A stretch of 64,000 nt of DNA from Cristatella mucedo (lineage: Eukaryota > Bryozoa > Phylactolaemata > Cristatellidae): positions 643,001-707,000 of the forward strand of contig WPIO01000073.1 of NCBI GenBank assembly GCA_009760855.2. The letters run 5' to 3'. The position numbers and the translations under genes are program-made. Position 1 is the first letter of the stretch, and the number at the start of each line of letters is the position of its first letter. Of the stretch, positions 1-32,384 are shown one piece after another. The notes under the pieces are model-generated. The model was not told where the DNA came from. It did no database searches and saw nothing but the letters and a program-made list of their open reading frames with translations.

Positions 1-83
1 TCTTGGTGCTCGTTAGTGGCTATCCCACGGTTGTCGGTTCTGTCAACAATGGCAGTGCTGTCACGTCAGTGTATAGTCACTCC

Positions 84-87
84 TGCC

Positions 88-142
<55 letters not shown>
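84..142 (+). repeat. (TC)n microsatellite
   Basis: An almost pure CT dinucleotide run of about 58 bp in the TBC1D32 intron before the first visible exon. Confidence 0.97.
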
Positions 143-145
<3 letters not shown>

Positions 146-284
146 CTCTTTCTGTATATCTACATATGCACATGTTTTTGTTCCTGTGTTAATTTTCTTG
201 TGTGACTTACCTGCCTACTGCTTTGCTATAATGGCTTAGCCAAATCTATGATAAGCAGCCACTAGCATTGTAATATATTTCCAG

Positions 285-20700
<20,416 letters not shown>

Positions 20701-21324
20701 CCGTGACCTTCACATGGGCGATGGCCTTCTGCGGCTCTGTAGCGGTTGCTTTGCCTCCTGCTGCTGCCGACCACCGGTGCAGCTGTATCGACGCTCGTCT
20801 GTGCATTAAGACACGATAGGTGATTTCTGTTGCACTGCTGTACTTGTACGGAGTCGGCCTCTAGCCTGCCAGCCACTGTTATAGAACTTGGTGGTGATGA
20901 TGAGTGAGATGGGACAGCTCTGGCTTCTCAGCTGGCCGAGCTGCCTGCGAGACCAGCATTATTTATATTTGTTTAATTTTGTACACTATACGCATTAGCG
21001 ATTTAAGATGAGTACACTCAAGAATACGTTATAATTGTTTCTACTTTTCTGCAAGGGAACAGGTCTGAAATTTTCTGCTGTGTGTGCATGCATTTGGAGC
21101 ACCCTGTCAGTGTTCTGTGAATTAGGGTGATGGCATCGTATGATGTTGGAGTACACTCAGCACTCAGTGCAAGCATCTTTCGTTCAGTTTGTAGCTTGCT
21201 GCCAAAAATTCTATGATGTCACTGGATCACACTTGTCCCTGGAGCTCCCTGCTCTCACTCGAGATCTACATTTACTTCCTCGGATCATCGGTGTTTTGCT
21301 CAGAAGTATGCCATGTGGCAAATT
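20701..21324. other. TBC1D32 3' flank / probable 3' UTR
   Basis: This is the region after the TBC1D32 stop. No canonical AATAAA occurs. A LINE insertion on the - strand starts at 21325. Confidence 0.5.
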
Positions 21325-22185
21325 GGATAATAATAATAATAATAATAATAATAATTCACTTGATAAAGCGCCCTCAGAGAACTTAATCTCTCTCTAGGCG
21401 CTTTACATTTGCTGTAAAGTGAAATGCAATTGAATGGTGAGTAAAATCAGCCTTGAAAAACAAGCGAAATGAATAATATGGTTAGGGGTGACATGCACAG
21501 GGTCAGCATGCAAATGTGGTTAGTGGCAGCATGCACAGTGTCAGCACGCATAAGCACATCAAGGACGAATCACAGGGACCCACTAAATGCTGTCCTAAAT
21601 AGGTGTGTATTTAGGTTCCTTTTAAATGTGGTCAGGTCAGGGGATGTTCTGACGCAGGTCGGGAGGGAGTTCCAGGCTTTGGGAGCATGTGAACTAAATG
21701 CACGGTCTCCAAAAGATTTAAGGTTTGTATGAGGTATTTCTAGATTGTTGGATTCTCGAAAAGCGGGTGGGACGATGCTTGGCCTGATGGGGTAGTATAT
21801 CTGACAGATAGGCTGGAGCCATAGAATGAAGGGACCTAAAAGTGAGCGACAAAACCTTGAAGTCGATCCGTTGCTTGACTGGTAGCCAGTGCAGGTCGGC
21901 GAGAAGTGGAGTTATGTGGCAACTGCGACGCTCACGACAGACAAGCCTAGCTGCAGAGTTTTGCACCAGCTGCAATCGCCTGATCGCACATGCTGGTAGG
22001 CCAGTAAGCAGTGAGTTGCAGAAGTCGAGACGGGATGTCACGAATGCATGGACCAACTTGGACGTGGTATCTCTATCTAAACAAGCCCGAATTTTAGCAA
22101 TGTTATGAAGCTGAAAATAGGCGGATTTGACTGTGGAGCTGATATGGTCGTCTAACGAGAGGTCGCTTTGGAATATGGATCCTTC
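21325..22185 (-). mobile_element. LINE family 1 copy
   Basis: On the - strand it encodes RLDFCNSLLTGLPACAIRR, LVQNSAARLVCRERRSC, LLADLHWLPVKQRIDF and YLSDILPHQAKHR. It ends with the hairpin tail and (AAT)n at 21327-21355. It is frame-broken in the last third and extends further 5' than the 8990 copy. Confidence 0.9.
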
Positions 22186-22323
22186 AAACAGCAGTTCTTA
22201 GCATGGCCTAGGGCTGCACTATATCATGATCACAGCTTGCCTTCTGCCTTGCAGAACGATTGTCATTGCGTCAGGTATGACTCTTACATCATCAATAGAT
22301 GCAATCTCCAAGTCAGGTCAAGC

Positions 22324-22554
22324 TTACACTGAGGCTTCTACAGATAGGATAGAACTCTGCTGGGCCTCATTCCTGCCGATGTACAATGTATCATCAGCTA
22401 TTACTCTCTCAGTAACTGCTGCTCTAAGAAAGTCTGCATCCAAGACGGCTTTGGTCGGCATGCTTTGCATGACCATAAAGCGCCAGTCTTTGCTGGGGGT
22501 CTTTAGTTGAACTCTGACCTCTGTTTCACCACGAACATGGATAGGGTCACAGCT
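22324..22554 (-). CDS. Candidate third exon of the Mab-21 gene (beta-grasp-like?)
   Basis: This is a stop-free - strand segment with protein-like composition: CDPIHVRGETEVRVQLK, then TPSKDWRFMVMQSMPT, then DADFLRAAVTERVIADD, ending EASV-TAA at 22324-22326. An acceptor CTACTAG|C leaves one base. That phase fits the unused donor AG|GTGAGG at the end of the Mab-21 exon (24863-24862), giving Ser at the join. The strand-strand-helix-strand pattern recalls ubiquitin-like folds, which is inference. A donor-like GT|GTAAGC at 22328 could continue the gene instead of the stop. An independent gene is equally possible. Confidence 0.38.
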   Translation of the reverse strand, partial: SCDPIHVRGETEVRVQLKTPSKDWRFMVMQSMPTKAVLDADFLRAAVTERVIADDTLYIGRNEAQQSSILSVEASV

Positions 22555-23670
22555 AGTAGACTGCTATCGAACTGAAGAACAGCTAAGTTTTAGATTCCTG
22601 GTGAGTTAAAGGTCTGTTACCGAAAGGCACACCTCAAATCCTGTAGCCAGCAGCTTTGACCTCCGTCCCATTTGACATGCATTTCAGAAAGAAACAATGG
22701 CGATTATAAATTGCTGACTTGAAAAGGCCATTTTTCAAGCGGCCCGTTGTCACAAGAGGATTTCGCTTGGTCGTGCTTTCCAGCTTTCTCCTGCTGTTTG
22801 CTGGTGTGCTTAGGACTCGAGCTGTCTTTCGAAATGTGTCGCCAGCCAGAGCATAATCAAGTGATGATCTCACGATGCCGTCGTCACAGATTGATGCCTC
22901 CTACTATGCAGGCGCTAGTTTATTCGCAAAAAAACGTACATCAATACCTACTCGCCTTTGTGCCAAAAAGCCAGTAGTAGGCGCCTCAGCTGCTATATAT
23001 CGTCTCACCTTGGAAGTTTCGCCTGCCTCGGCAGCTAGAGTATCGGCTTTGATGGAGCTGGAAAGGCTCGATCGAAAACAACTGCACAACTGTCCGACAA
23101 GTATCCGAAGACCGAGTCGCCTGACATGAGCGTCGGCGAAGCCCTCTTTCGACGGAGACACAGCTCTGTTAAGTTGAATTCACGCTGGGGGGGGGCAATC
23201 AGCTCTCACAGATTGTGGTTCCGAACACTACAGCTGCCGAAGATACTTCTTAGCGTTACCTGCCATATACAAAGCCAAGAAGGCCAGCTGACTCGCTTAA
23301 ACATTAGTTAGCTGCGACACACCATTCGAAATCCTCAAGATTGTCGCGAATTTCGACGGAACACTGCTACCTGTTATAAGACCAACGCTGCCATCAATTT
23401 TAATCAGACACCTCAGTATCAATGACAGCATTTATTCATCAAGCACAGGGCTCACTTAAGCCTTCACCCTTTGTGTCCTGCAATAAGGTCAAAATACATC
23501 TACGGGCGCTCACGCTATCAGTTAAACTTCACATTGTTGGGCTCTTGACACACTACTGTGCGCTTGGCTTGCAAGCTGGGCAAGCATTTGGTGGGAAATT
23601 AGGAGCTTAACGCGATAGCGGCATCGGTTTCTACCGATTGCTAGAGCATTGCTGTATTAAGAACCAAAAA
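22555..23670. other. Intergenic or intronic, unrecognised
   Basis: A - strand open frame at 22634-22873 with several Cys and Arg/Lys has no splice sites I would trust. Nothing else stands out. Confidence 0.35.
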
Positions 23671-23673
23671 AGT

Positions 23674-23677
23674 GGTC

Positions 23678-23726
<49 letters not shown>

Positions 23727-23788
23727 TCTCTCTCTCTCTTTCTCTTTCTCTCTCTCTCTTTCTCTTTCTCTCTTTCTCTCTCTCTCTA
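23674..23788 (+). repeat. (TC)n tract with TTTCTCTTTC periodicity
   Basis: TC runs alternate with a 20-bp-spaced CTTTCTCTTTCTC motif. Confidence 0.95.
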
Positions 23789-23814
23789 AGTCACGTTCCT
23801 CAAATTACGCCGGC

Positions 23815-24130
23815 CTTCAAGCATCTGCCTTTCAGAGCATCCTCTACCAAGGTAATAGTTGTGCACAGAAGCTCTTGCTTTGGGAGTCTTAGACTATGGA
23901 ATTCCTTTCCAATATGTTTACGAAACCCACGAGGTCTGTCCTGCAGCCGACTGTGTTGTCTCATCTCCAGCTATCATGCGCAAGTAGCTCCGTAATACAT
24001 ACTTACTTCCTTGACTGCCATCCGGACTGAGCTATGCCTTTCACTTTTTGTGTGAGTCTAGTGGCTACCGTGTTTGCGAACGGAAAGCCGCTTAGGCTTG
24101 GAGTGCCGTCTAGAAAACTCCTCGGCTTAG
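23815..24130 (+). mobile_element. Diverged LINE family 2 3' end
   Basis: CTATGCCTTTCACTTTTTGTG, GTGGCTACCGTGTTTGCG, AAAGCCGCTTAGGCTT and AAAACTCCTCGGC track the order of the 30545 and 56866 copies at lower identity. A trace of RLWNSFPICL is visible at the 5' side. Confidence 0.6.
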
Positions 24131-24858
24131 TTTTAGCTGCATTGTGAAGTTACAAGCAGGGAAGCACACGCAGCACGCTACAGTGCAACCAGACGGCAGA
24201 CAATCGATACAAGAAGGAAAGCTTGTATAATGCTTCGCCGCGTCCAGCAACGTTTCTTGCGCTCTTTCCAGATGTGCTAGCAGCGCCTTACCCACCGGTG
24301 AGCACGTAGCCATAGACTCGTTTTTCGCTAAAGATAACGCTCCTAAAGCCTGATTCAGTAAGAATGTATTTTGTGGATAGCGAGAGAAGCGAGCGGACAA
24401 TCGCGTTTTTGAGCATGCGACATCACTGCGACGCTCATGAAATTACGGGAGCCTTTCTGAGTCTCGATTTCACCCACTCCCCTCCCCCAGCGCCCACGTG
24501 CCGCATTCTACGCCCGAGCGGGCTCCATTGACGTCGCGGGAGCTACAAGAATCAAAGATCCGCCGCTTTTCAAGCTAAGATAGAGCCAGCGATCCTGCTG
24601 CATTCCACTCCAAATTGGTTCACGGCTGGGCAGCATGACTTGGCGAGGTGCGAAATACGCCCCGGCGGCCTTTCAATCGCCGTGGCGAGGTGCGAAATAC
24701 GCCGCGGCGGCCTTTCGATTCGACGGCAGGCAGCCGTTTCTCGACGTCGCCAGCCTCGATGGCTATTTAAATTCCAAGGTCCTTCCTCTACGTGACCGGA
24801 TGCGAGCCGATCCGCGTACACTGCCGTCGGATGCAGACCGGATGCGCGCCATCGATCC
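24131..24858. other. GC-rising region downstream of Mab-21 exon
   Basis: It contains an imperfect 47-bp tandem pair at about 24632-24722 (GGCGAGGTGCGAAATACGCC in each unit). No further exon is recognised. If the third exon call is right, this is intron. Confidence 0.45.
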
Positions 24859-25309
24859 TCACCTTCCCGCCGCCGCCACCGCCGCTGCTGGTGATGCAGC
24901 GACCTCGAGGCTGGCCTCGAGCTGACGCAGTAGCTCGTTTGGATTCTTCAGCAGCCTGGCCAGCCGCCTGCCCAAGCGAGTCAGCACCTCGTCCGGCACC
25001 GCTTGCAAGACGTTGAAGTTGCTTATGAAAAAGTGGCTCAGGTGCTTTCTCTGCACGCACTCGAGGCAGTCGTGCAGGGCGGAGAGAACGCAGTCGTGCT
25101 GCCGATCGCGCTGCCACGTCAGCGATCCCTCGACGTCCTTGTCGATGCTTTGCAGTACGAGCGTCTGCACTGCGTACGGGCCCAGCGGCGAGAGCGCGCG
25201 GTCTCTGTCGAACAGGGTGAGCAGTATAGCCACGCTTCGGACTCGCACGCCGCCGTCCGCCATGCTCACGGATTGCATTAGCGCCGCTTCGGGTGCGCGA
25301 AATGAGTAC
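24859..25309 (-). CDS. Mab-21 domain protein, C-terminal exon
   Basis: The acceptor is ACTCCGCAG|G on the - strand. It completes Arg of WR-YSFRAPEAALM, the W-R-x-S-F-x-x-A-E-x-x-L pattern that opens the C-terminal half of Mab-21 domains. DGGVRVRSVAILL, LSPLGPYAVQTLVLQ and CVQRKHLSHFFISNFNVL follow, then the closing helix RLARLLKNPNELLRQL. The exon can end at TGA (24861-24859) after an Ala-rich tail. A consensus-like donor AAG|GTGAGG overlaps that stop, so a further exon may replace it. With the upstream exon the product is 396 residues, a normal family size. Confidence 0.85.
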
Positions 25310-25778
25310 CTGCGGAGTACGGATTACAGTGGTACGGGGAAAGTGGTACGAAGTACGTACTTCTCCGTAACTGCGGAGTACGGAGCGCGGCGGCGGCGGA
25401 CGAGGCTCGAGGCTCGAGCGCAGAGCGGCGGCAGAAGGCGAGCGAATCTCGGGCCAGGCGCTTCCCCTGAGCGCGAGTCCTGGCAGGGTCAGAGGCCAGC
25501 GAGGATCGGAGAGACGAGCGGCGAAAGCGCTGCGGAAGCTTCGCGGCGCAGGCGGCGGCGGAAGTCTCCGCCGCCGCCTGCGCCGCGCAACGCAGTGCTT
25601 GGTGCACGAACGTGTAATGCGACGGCATTTCGCGGTCTTGGACTCAAAGGCCGTCCAAGCACGCCACAATAAGCGACGCTCTCAGTAGATTACAGCAGCC
25701 GCTGCGTCGGTCGTCACTCCACCCCTACTCACTCCGAGACGACCCGAACTAGTAGCTGCGGTCTAAGCGAGCGGGCCT

Positions 25779-25876
25779 AAATAATAATGATAATAATAAT
25801 AATAATAATAACTTATTTGTATTGCGCTGTGAGAGAACTTGATCTCGTTCTAGATACTTTACATATGCTGCAAAGG
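25779..25876 (-). repeat. Orphan LINE family 1 tail
   Basis: (AAT)n, then TGCGCTGTGAGAGAACTTG and TCTCGTTCTAGATACTTTAC. It lies in the Mab-21 intron with no LINE body. Confidence 0.72.
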
Positions 25877-26330
25877 AAGGTAAAGTGGGCAGTGGCAGAC
25901 GATACCGACGCGGCTCGGCAGGTTCGCTCGGTCCGAACGCTCGAACGCCAGCAGAACGCGCTCACGCAGGCAATCGTTTCTTTACTCGCATTCGGGCTCG
26001 AAGCGTGAACCGTGTTGAGAACGAGTTGGAAATGGAGAATAAAGGGTGTCGCACAAAGGTTCCAGAAGCAGGAATGGACTGCGAACACTGCAAAGACACA
26101 GCCCCGCATAATACAGTGCCCCCAGCGGAGGGAGCAGTTCCTACTACGAAGCCTACGTGCGCCCGGAAGCGCGAATACACCGGCTGCTATTCACACCGAG
26201 AACATGTCGACGGTGGCTAACGTGCTTGGAGCCTTTGCCAGCCAGAGCCGCTGTCTCGCCATTGGCTCACTATTATTCTTTCTCCTTTTTAAATAAAGGG
26301 CAACCGTAGGGTCATCTGCTGTAGGGCTGA

Positions 26331-26412
26331 GTAGTAGTAGTAATAACAATAATAATACATTTGTTATAGCGCCCTCAGAGAACTCAATCTCTTTCTGAGC
26401 ACTTTACATTGC
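26331..26412 (-). repeat. Orphan LINE family 1 tail
   Basis: (AGT/AAT)n, then TTATAGCGCCCTCAGAG and AACTCAATCTCTTTCTG. It is the second orphan tail in the same intron. Confidence 0.78.
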
Positions 26413-26573
26413 CGGGGAAGAATTTCGCCTCGAGCGGGGCACGCATCGGGGAAAACTCGGCGCTATCGGCCCGAGCGCTCTAGCGAACGACCTCTCGAGA
26501 TAGCAGCTGCTTCAGTATTTATTTAATGAGTTATGCTCTTCAACGCTATCAAACGGGGCTATATAATATTCTG

Positions 26574-26750
<177 letters not shown>

Positions 26751-27888
26751 GAGAGGGAAACGACTCGGTAGAGCTTTGCACTTAGGCGGCTGCTAGCCTA
26801 TCTTCTAGGACATGCACGTGCACAGGCCGGCGTGCGGCGGCCATGAGTTGCGACTGGCCGCGTTTGAGGGTAGCATTTGGCAAGCGTCGATGGCCGACAG
26901 CTCGGCCTTCCAAGAAAAAAGCCGGTACAAAAACTACATTCTTAAAACTTCCAGTAAAGTTATTTTTAAAATGTTGCATTCTTTATGCAGCCTTTGCTCT
27001 ACACAGCATTTCAGCCTGTTCTATCATTCTAACGCGCTCCGCGACTCGGGCTCCCTCTATTTAATCAGACAGCTATCCGACAGCTCAGGTCCGCGGCGGC
27101 GGCGGTAGGGGAGGACTAGCTGTAGACTCGTCCATATCCAGTAGGGCTGTCAGATTGAGCGATTTCGAATCAGCGCGAATACTAGAGAGTATCATAATGC
27201 AACCTCCTTGTCTAAGTTGAGTCAGAAGGCTGTGGGGCAGACCTTTGAAGGTCCACCAGCCCATACAGCAGCAGCAGACCGACCGCGGCCAGCCTCTCAC
27301 TTCGGACCATTTAACCTGTGACTTGACTGGTCGATTGACTGTTATACTTGTGAAACACGCGAATTATTCAAATTTGAATTGGTAAACAATGAACCCCTTG
27401 CCAGTTTTAGCTAAATATAAAGTGAAAATTGGATGCTTGTTAGAAAAAATGTATCTTATTCCTAAGACTTTCAGAGCCCAGCAAGAAAGAGAAGCAAACC
27501 GTGCTTCGCGGCCACGGAAGGGAAAACCGGCCATCCTCGACTATGTCGGCGATGGCAGACATTGTTTGTTTCAGGGCAGGCAGGCGATTCGGGTGTGGGG
27601 CCCTCGATGGAATGACACTTAGGACCTTGCTTAATGCTCCAGCTTTCAGAGTCCCGCTCGAAAAGCAGAGGCATAGCGACAGAACGATTGCTCATTCCTC
27701 GAGCTCATCGCTGTGCGCAGAGGAATCTGACGGCTGCTTTACTTAGCATTCTGGCCCATGTGCCCCGCCGTTTTGGGCTTAGCTGCATACCGGGGCACAG
27801 AAAATCAGCGTCGGAGCAGCCGCAGTGCTACCTAAACCGAGTGCAAAGCAGCGATTCCTCGTCTCGCGCTGGCGCTCGCGCGCCTCAC
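26751..27888. other. Mab-21 gene intron, nothing recognised
   Basis: Short frames on both strands with no family match or exon-like splicing. Confidence 0.45.
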
Positions 27889-28628
27889 CTCCACAGCACG
27901 TCAGACTGCGGGTTCACGTCGTGGCAGTATGGCTTGGCCACGATGAGAGCGCCCTGGCGACCATCTTGGCTTCGCGGCAGCAGCGACGGGACGATCTCTA
28001 CTCGGTGGCCATCGGCCAGTATCGCGACAATTTGAGTCGTGCCCTCGCCGTAGTCGCTCGTATTGCACAGCAAAGGCAGCACCCGTACGCCGTCCACGCT
28101 CTTGGCGTGGTGGCAGACCAGCTCGTGGCACATCCTGTAGGCAGCCATGGGCGAGAGCAGGCGGGCGTTGTCCTCGGAGCGGAGCACTGCGTAGCGCTCG
28201 TACTGCGGCGCCTTGGGTAGGCTGACGTGGCAGTAGCCGGGCTCGGCGAGCCTCGAGCGGCACTTGGATATGCGCAGCGGCAGGTACACGACGCTCATCG
28301 AGCTGACCTGCTGCCGAGCCGGCAGCCCGTGGCAGCCGCCCGCGTGGAGGATCGCGTTTCTGAACTTGATCGTGTACTTGTTACTGTCCAGCCTGGGCTG
28401 CAAGCTCTTGACGAACTCTCTCGCAGCGCTGCTGCGAGCTCTCTCGACGGACGCCTTCGGGACGGCAACGTAGCGATTGAAAAACTCGTCCAGCTTCCAG
28501 GAGAGCAGCGCAGACGACTGACGCTGAGCATTTCGAGCACCCCACGACGGCAAATTGGCGCTCCTGTCGTCTGCACGCTGGCGAAGGTGCTCATACCGAA
28601 GCACCTGCTGCCCTCGTACGTCCTCCAT
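27889..28628 (-). CDS. Mab-21 domain protein, N-terminal exon
   Basis: Mab-21 proteins share the cGAS nucleotidyltransferase fold. They include cGAS-like receptors and non-catalytic developmental regulators. Here residues 42-90 form the N-terminal helices (WKLDEFFNRY...VERARSSAAREFV). Residues 96-118 correspond to the GS...EFD catalytic segment but read AGGCHG...SSMSVVYLPL, and 210-215 read VEIVPS. The donor is TGG AG|GTGAGG at 27888, phase 2, joining exactly to the next exon. I placed the start at ATG 28628. An acceptor TTCCTTACAG at about 28653-28644 suggests an upstream exon could exist and the true N-terminus could lie there. The ortholog group is not resolved. Confidence 0.82.
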
Positions 28629-30025
28629 CACGTGACGGGCCGCCTGTAAGGAAGCATGCTGCACGCTTCGGGTGCAGGAAAATGTCGAAGTACCAGATCG
28701 GTATTTCTTTCACGCTCGCCGTCGGCAGCGGGCTTCTTTAGCAATAATATACTCCAGAGAGTCGCTCTTGACCTGCAAACGACAACTTTCGCGTTTCTCA
28801 CAGGTGCGTTCGCACTCACTCGCGTTCGTGTTCGCGAAATTCATTGCATTTATGAGACCCGGCACTCTCTTTCTCCTATAGTCACTCTCTTTCCTATTTC
28901 TTTGAATGTTTCCGAAAGCTTCGATTCTTTAAACGACAAACGCTAAAGCCCGAGAGCAGACTGCTCAAATTTAGCTCTAACCTCAGGGCTCTTTTGAAGC
29001 TCTGCCTATCCTGAGTTACAACGACCTAGCGTATTGTCGCTTCGTAAAGTAGAGCGTGTGATCCTGTTCAGGGCGCGAGCGTGAGGACACAGGCTGAAGA
29101 GGCGGTCCAGACTGGCTTGGAGACCTATTGAGTATAGAAATCTCAACGTCGCCATGGCTGCATGCCACTTGCCAGCCATCCGCTAAGCTAAACGAGATCT
29201 ACGCGGAAGTGTCGGCGATAGGTAAACACGCGGAAGGGAAGGCGCACTTTGAAACAAGTGTCCTGCACGTGAGGGCTGCGTAAAAATAGATCTACAGCAG
29301 TGTTGACTCTGAGAAAATACAAATCAATTCTCGTAGACTGAGCTGCTCACTTCTGAAAGCCTCGTTTGCGAAGCACTCGGTCGTCAATGCATGCCCTAGC
29401 AGCCTCGGGCGACGTCGCTCAACTTAGTAGCAGCCAATCAGTCCGCAGTGGCAATCTAACCATTGGAGTGCACACTTGTACCGCGACCGAGTGACTTCGC
29501 CTGCTCATTCAACGATGGCCAACGATGGCCTCGAAGCACTGGCCAGGCAAAGCAAAGCAACGCTTTGGCTTTTGCCGTTGCCAAAGCAACGCTTTGCATC
29601 TCGAGAAGGAACGTTGAAGGCTGCGTGCTCGACGCATCCGAATCGAGCAGGATTCCCATTGGCGAAACCTATGGCCGAAGCCCAAAGCAGCTCGCGACGT
29701 CAGCCTCGCCTACTATCAATATTTATGAATTCCCCTAAGCCAGACGATCAGTGTATATTTTTTAGCCATTCTATCCGCGGCTGCATGGCTACCTTGCCCC
29801 CTCTACTAGAGGGCTAGGGCTCCACGATCAAGCCAAAGCCTCGGCCGTCAGTCCAACGGTTAGCCAGGAGCTGCTAATGAGTCACACACTGACCGCAACG
29901 AGATCTGTCGTCAGGTAATTACGCACTATGGCATCATCAAACTTTCATAGACTGCCGACAACTTCGACTGGCTGTCTGCAGGATATTGGGAGGGCGGAGG
30001 ACAGACGATCTGCGAGATACAACCC
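28629..30025. other. 5' flank of the Mab-21 gene, nothing firm
   Basis: It should contain the promoter or an upstream exon of the - strand gene, but I cannot point to a TATA box or other element. Near 29545-29600, AAAGCAACGCTTTG-type inverted units are repeated. Confidence 0.4.
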
Positions 30026-30205
30026 CCTGGGTCTTAGCCCAGGGGTCTTGGTGCTCGCTCTTCACGACCCGGGTCGCGGGTTCGAGTCCTGCAGCGGATA
30101 ATCCTTGATTGACCGTTGCGAGCGGTGGTGATAGCCGTAAAGGCTCCCCTACCGCTATATAAAAGATGAGGCTCTTAAATCAGCTGACCTTACAACTCTA
30201 TTAAT
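30026..30205 (+). mobile_element. SINE family A, full copy
   Basis: A TTAGCCCAGGGGTCTTGG head (A-box region), CGGGTTCGAGTCCTGCAGC (B box), a body with GCGAGCGGTGGTGATAGCC, and a tail CCGCTATATAAAAGATGAG ending CTTAAATCAGCTG. Confidence 0.88.
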
Positions 30206-30342
30206 TTAAGCGGGAAAGTCCGCTCGTCCGTCCCTCGCGCGGCAAGATGGTGACCAGTACTTTCGGGATCGACGTGTATTAGTGTCATAGACGCGTTCAG
30301 TATTGTATAGACTCAGTGAAGCGAGTCCACAGGCAGTGAGCT

Positions 30343-30387
<45 letters not shown>

Positions 30388-30434
30388 GTTATATCTTCAC
30401 TATAAATACCTGTATATATAGTGAAAACATAACA
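30343..30434. repeat. (AT)n run plus adjacent hairpin
   Basis: A pure AT run at 30343-30386 is followed by an inverted repeat: 30387-30404 (TGTTATATCTTCACTATA) against 30417-30434, with 16 of 18 pairs. Confidence 0.85.
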
Positions 30435-30544
30435 GGTGATGCTCAGCGAAATACAGCACCCTAGTACACTACGGCGCTGCTGATTGCGTTATGGCTTGGA
30501 AAGATTTATCAGCGTTCGAGCATTCGCTATTGAAATCCTTCTTA

Positions 30545-30815
30545 CGCAACGATAACTACTCTCCAGCTGCCGACTATGGCTCATCCTTTTTCAGCGGTCC
30601 TGAGCTGCTACTTCCATGCTACTCACTACCTCAACTGCTCTCCTGACTCTGCTATGCTTCTCACTTTCTCTTTGTTGCGTGAGACGAAGTCTGTTGGCTA
30701 CCGAATGCGTACCAAAAGCCGCTTAGGCTGTGAGTGCGCTATGCAAAACTCTCCTGCGTAACACCCACACGGTCTTTATGACTTTGTGGAGTTACAGACG
30801 GAGATACATTACATT
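30545..30815 (+). mobile_element. LINE family 2 3' end
   Basis: CTCCAGCTGCCGACTATGG through ACGAAGTCTGTTGGCTACC, GCCGCTTAGGCTGTGAG and TTTGTGGAGTTACAGACG to a (TTACA)n end. It matches the 56866, 55455 and 8268 copies closely. Confidence 0.82.
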
Positions 30816-31347
30816 ACAGTACCTCAGCGAGTGGCGCGAAGCTCAAGCTGGCCGGGTGGCTTGAAGATGGCAGCTCGTCGCTGCATTTCCGTCTGCCATC
30901 GAATGCCATAGGCTACCTGTTTGGCTAAGTTTGCCTATGCGCTGCACTGTTCAGAAGAGCTAGTTGAAGTGTTTGGATTGTGGTATTGACTGAATCAAAC
31001 AAGAGTACGCTGCCATGCTCGCGGCTGCAAGTACTACGTCCGGCGAGCCCTTTAAGCGGCTACCATCTTGCAGCAGAAGCTAGCACCTGTAATGGTGGCC
31101 ACCCTTGACTTTGCCTTCGCAGAAGTTTTAGACCTGAGCTGTAGAGCTACCATTAATGGCGTTAAGTAATTAAGTTTTCGTCAGCGGAAACGATGCACGA
31201 CAGGTGGACGACTATGGCTTTGACCGATTAAGGAACCTAGATTGTATTGTATTAACGAATATTTCACTTAAGCTCCTACCTCGCGCTAGACCAACCGAGT
31301 GCATTAAAAAGAAGACTCATCTCTCGCACAAGCAAGGTAATTAATAT
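30816..31347. other. Unrecognised intergenic
   Basis: Nothing supported. Confidence 0.4.
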
Positions 31348-31440
31348 TAACAATAATAATAGATCCCTAAGAGAGTGTGTAGCAGCGCTTGCATCGCACC
31401 CTAAGAGAACAAAATCTCTATCCAGGTGCTTTACAACTCA
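31348..31440 (-). repeat. Orphan LINE/SINE tail with insertion
   Basis: AATAATAATAG is followed by CGCACCCTAAGAGAAC and AATCTCTATCCAGGTGC. A partial duplication of the CCTAAGAGAG piece lies in between. Confidence 0.6.
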
Positions 31441-31544
31441 CCGCGAGAGAATCAATGGAACCCAGGGTAAAGGACTTGCACGTTATCGTACTTGAACAAG
31501 GATACAAAGCAAGCAGGTAACCTACTTAGGCCGGCGCGCGAAGT

Positions 31545-32384
31545 CATGTTCCAAAGTGACCTCTCGTTAGACGACCAAATCAGCTCCACAATCAAGTCTG
31601 CCTACTTTCAGCTACATAGCATTGCTAAAACTCGGGCTTGTTTAGTTAGATAAGGAGACCACGTCTAAGTTGGTCCATGCATTTGTGACATCCCGACTTG
31701 ACTTCTGTAACTCACTGCTTGCTGGCCTACCGGCATGTGCAATCAGGCGATTACAGCTGGTGCAAAACTCGGCAGCTAGGCTTGTTTGTCGTGAGCGTCG
31801 CAGTTGCCACATCACACCACTTCTCGCCGACCTGCACTGGCTCCCAGTCAAGCCACGCATCGACTTCAAGATTTGGTCACTCATTTTTAGGTCTGTTCAT
31901 TCTTTGGGTCCAGTTTACCTATCAGATGTACTCTCCCTCCAGGCTAAGCATCGCACAAGCTTTTCAGAATCCAACAGTTTACCAATACCTCGCACAAACC
32001 TCAAATCATTTGGAGACCGTGCATTTAGTTCGTTCGCTCCCAAAGCCTGCAACTCACTCCCGACTTGCGTCACGACATCCCCTGACTTGACCATATTTAA
32101 AAAGAACTTAAAAACACACCTATTTAGGACAGCATTCAGTGGGTCCCTGTTATTCGTCCTTCATGTGCTTATGCATGCTGACACTGTGCATGCTACCACT
32201 AACCACATTTGCATGCTGACCCTGTGCATGTCACCCCTACCCATGTTATTCATGTTGTTTATCAAGCATGATATTACTCAACACTCAATGGCGTTTTTCT
32301 TTGCCGCAAATGTAAGGCACCTCTAAAGAGATTGAGTTCTCTGAGGGCGCTTTATCGAGTGCATTATTATTATTATTATTATTA
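31545..32384 (+). mobile_element. LINE family 1 copy with long open frame
   Basis: The frame 31670-32326 encodes DFCNSLLAGLPACAIRRLQ, LVCRERRSCHITPLLAD, FGDRAFSSFAPKACNSLP and more. The hairpin tail (CACCTCTAAAGAGATTG ... GAGGGCGCTTTATCG) and (ATT)n end at 32382. Confidence 0.92.

Noticed and set aside
22226-22510. 94-codon + strand frame
   Set aside because: It is the antisense of the better, splice-bounded - strand segment.
24788-25669. 293-codon - strand frame overlapping the Mab-21 exon
   Set aside because: It is Arg/Pro-rich and GC-driven. The overlapping frame has the Mab-21 motifs and the phase-correct splice.
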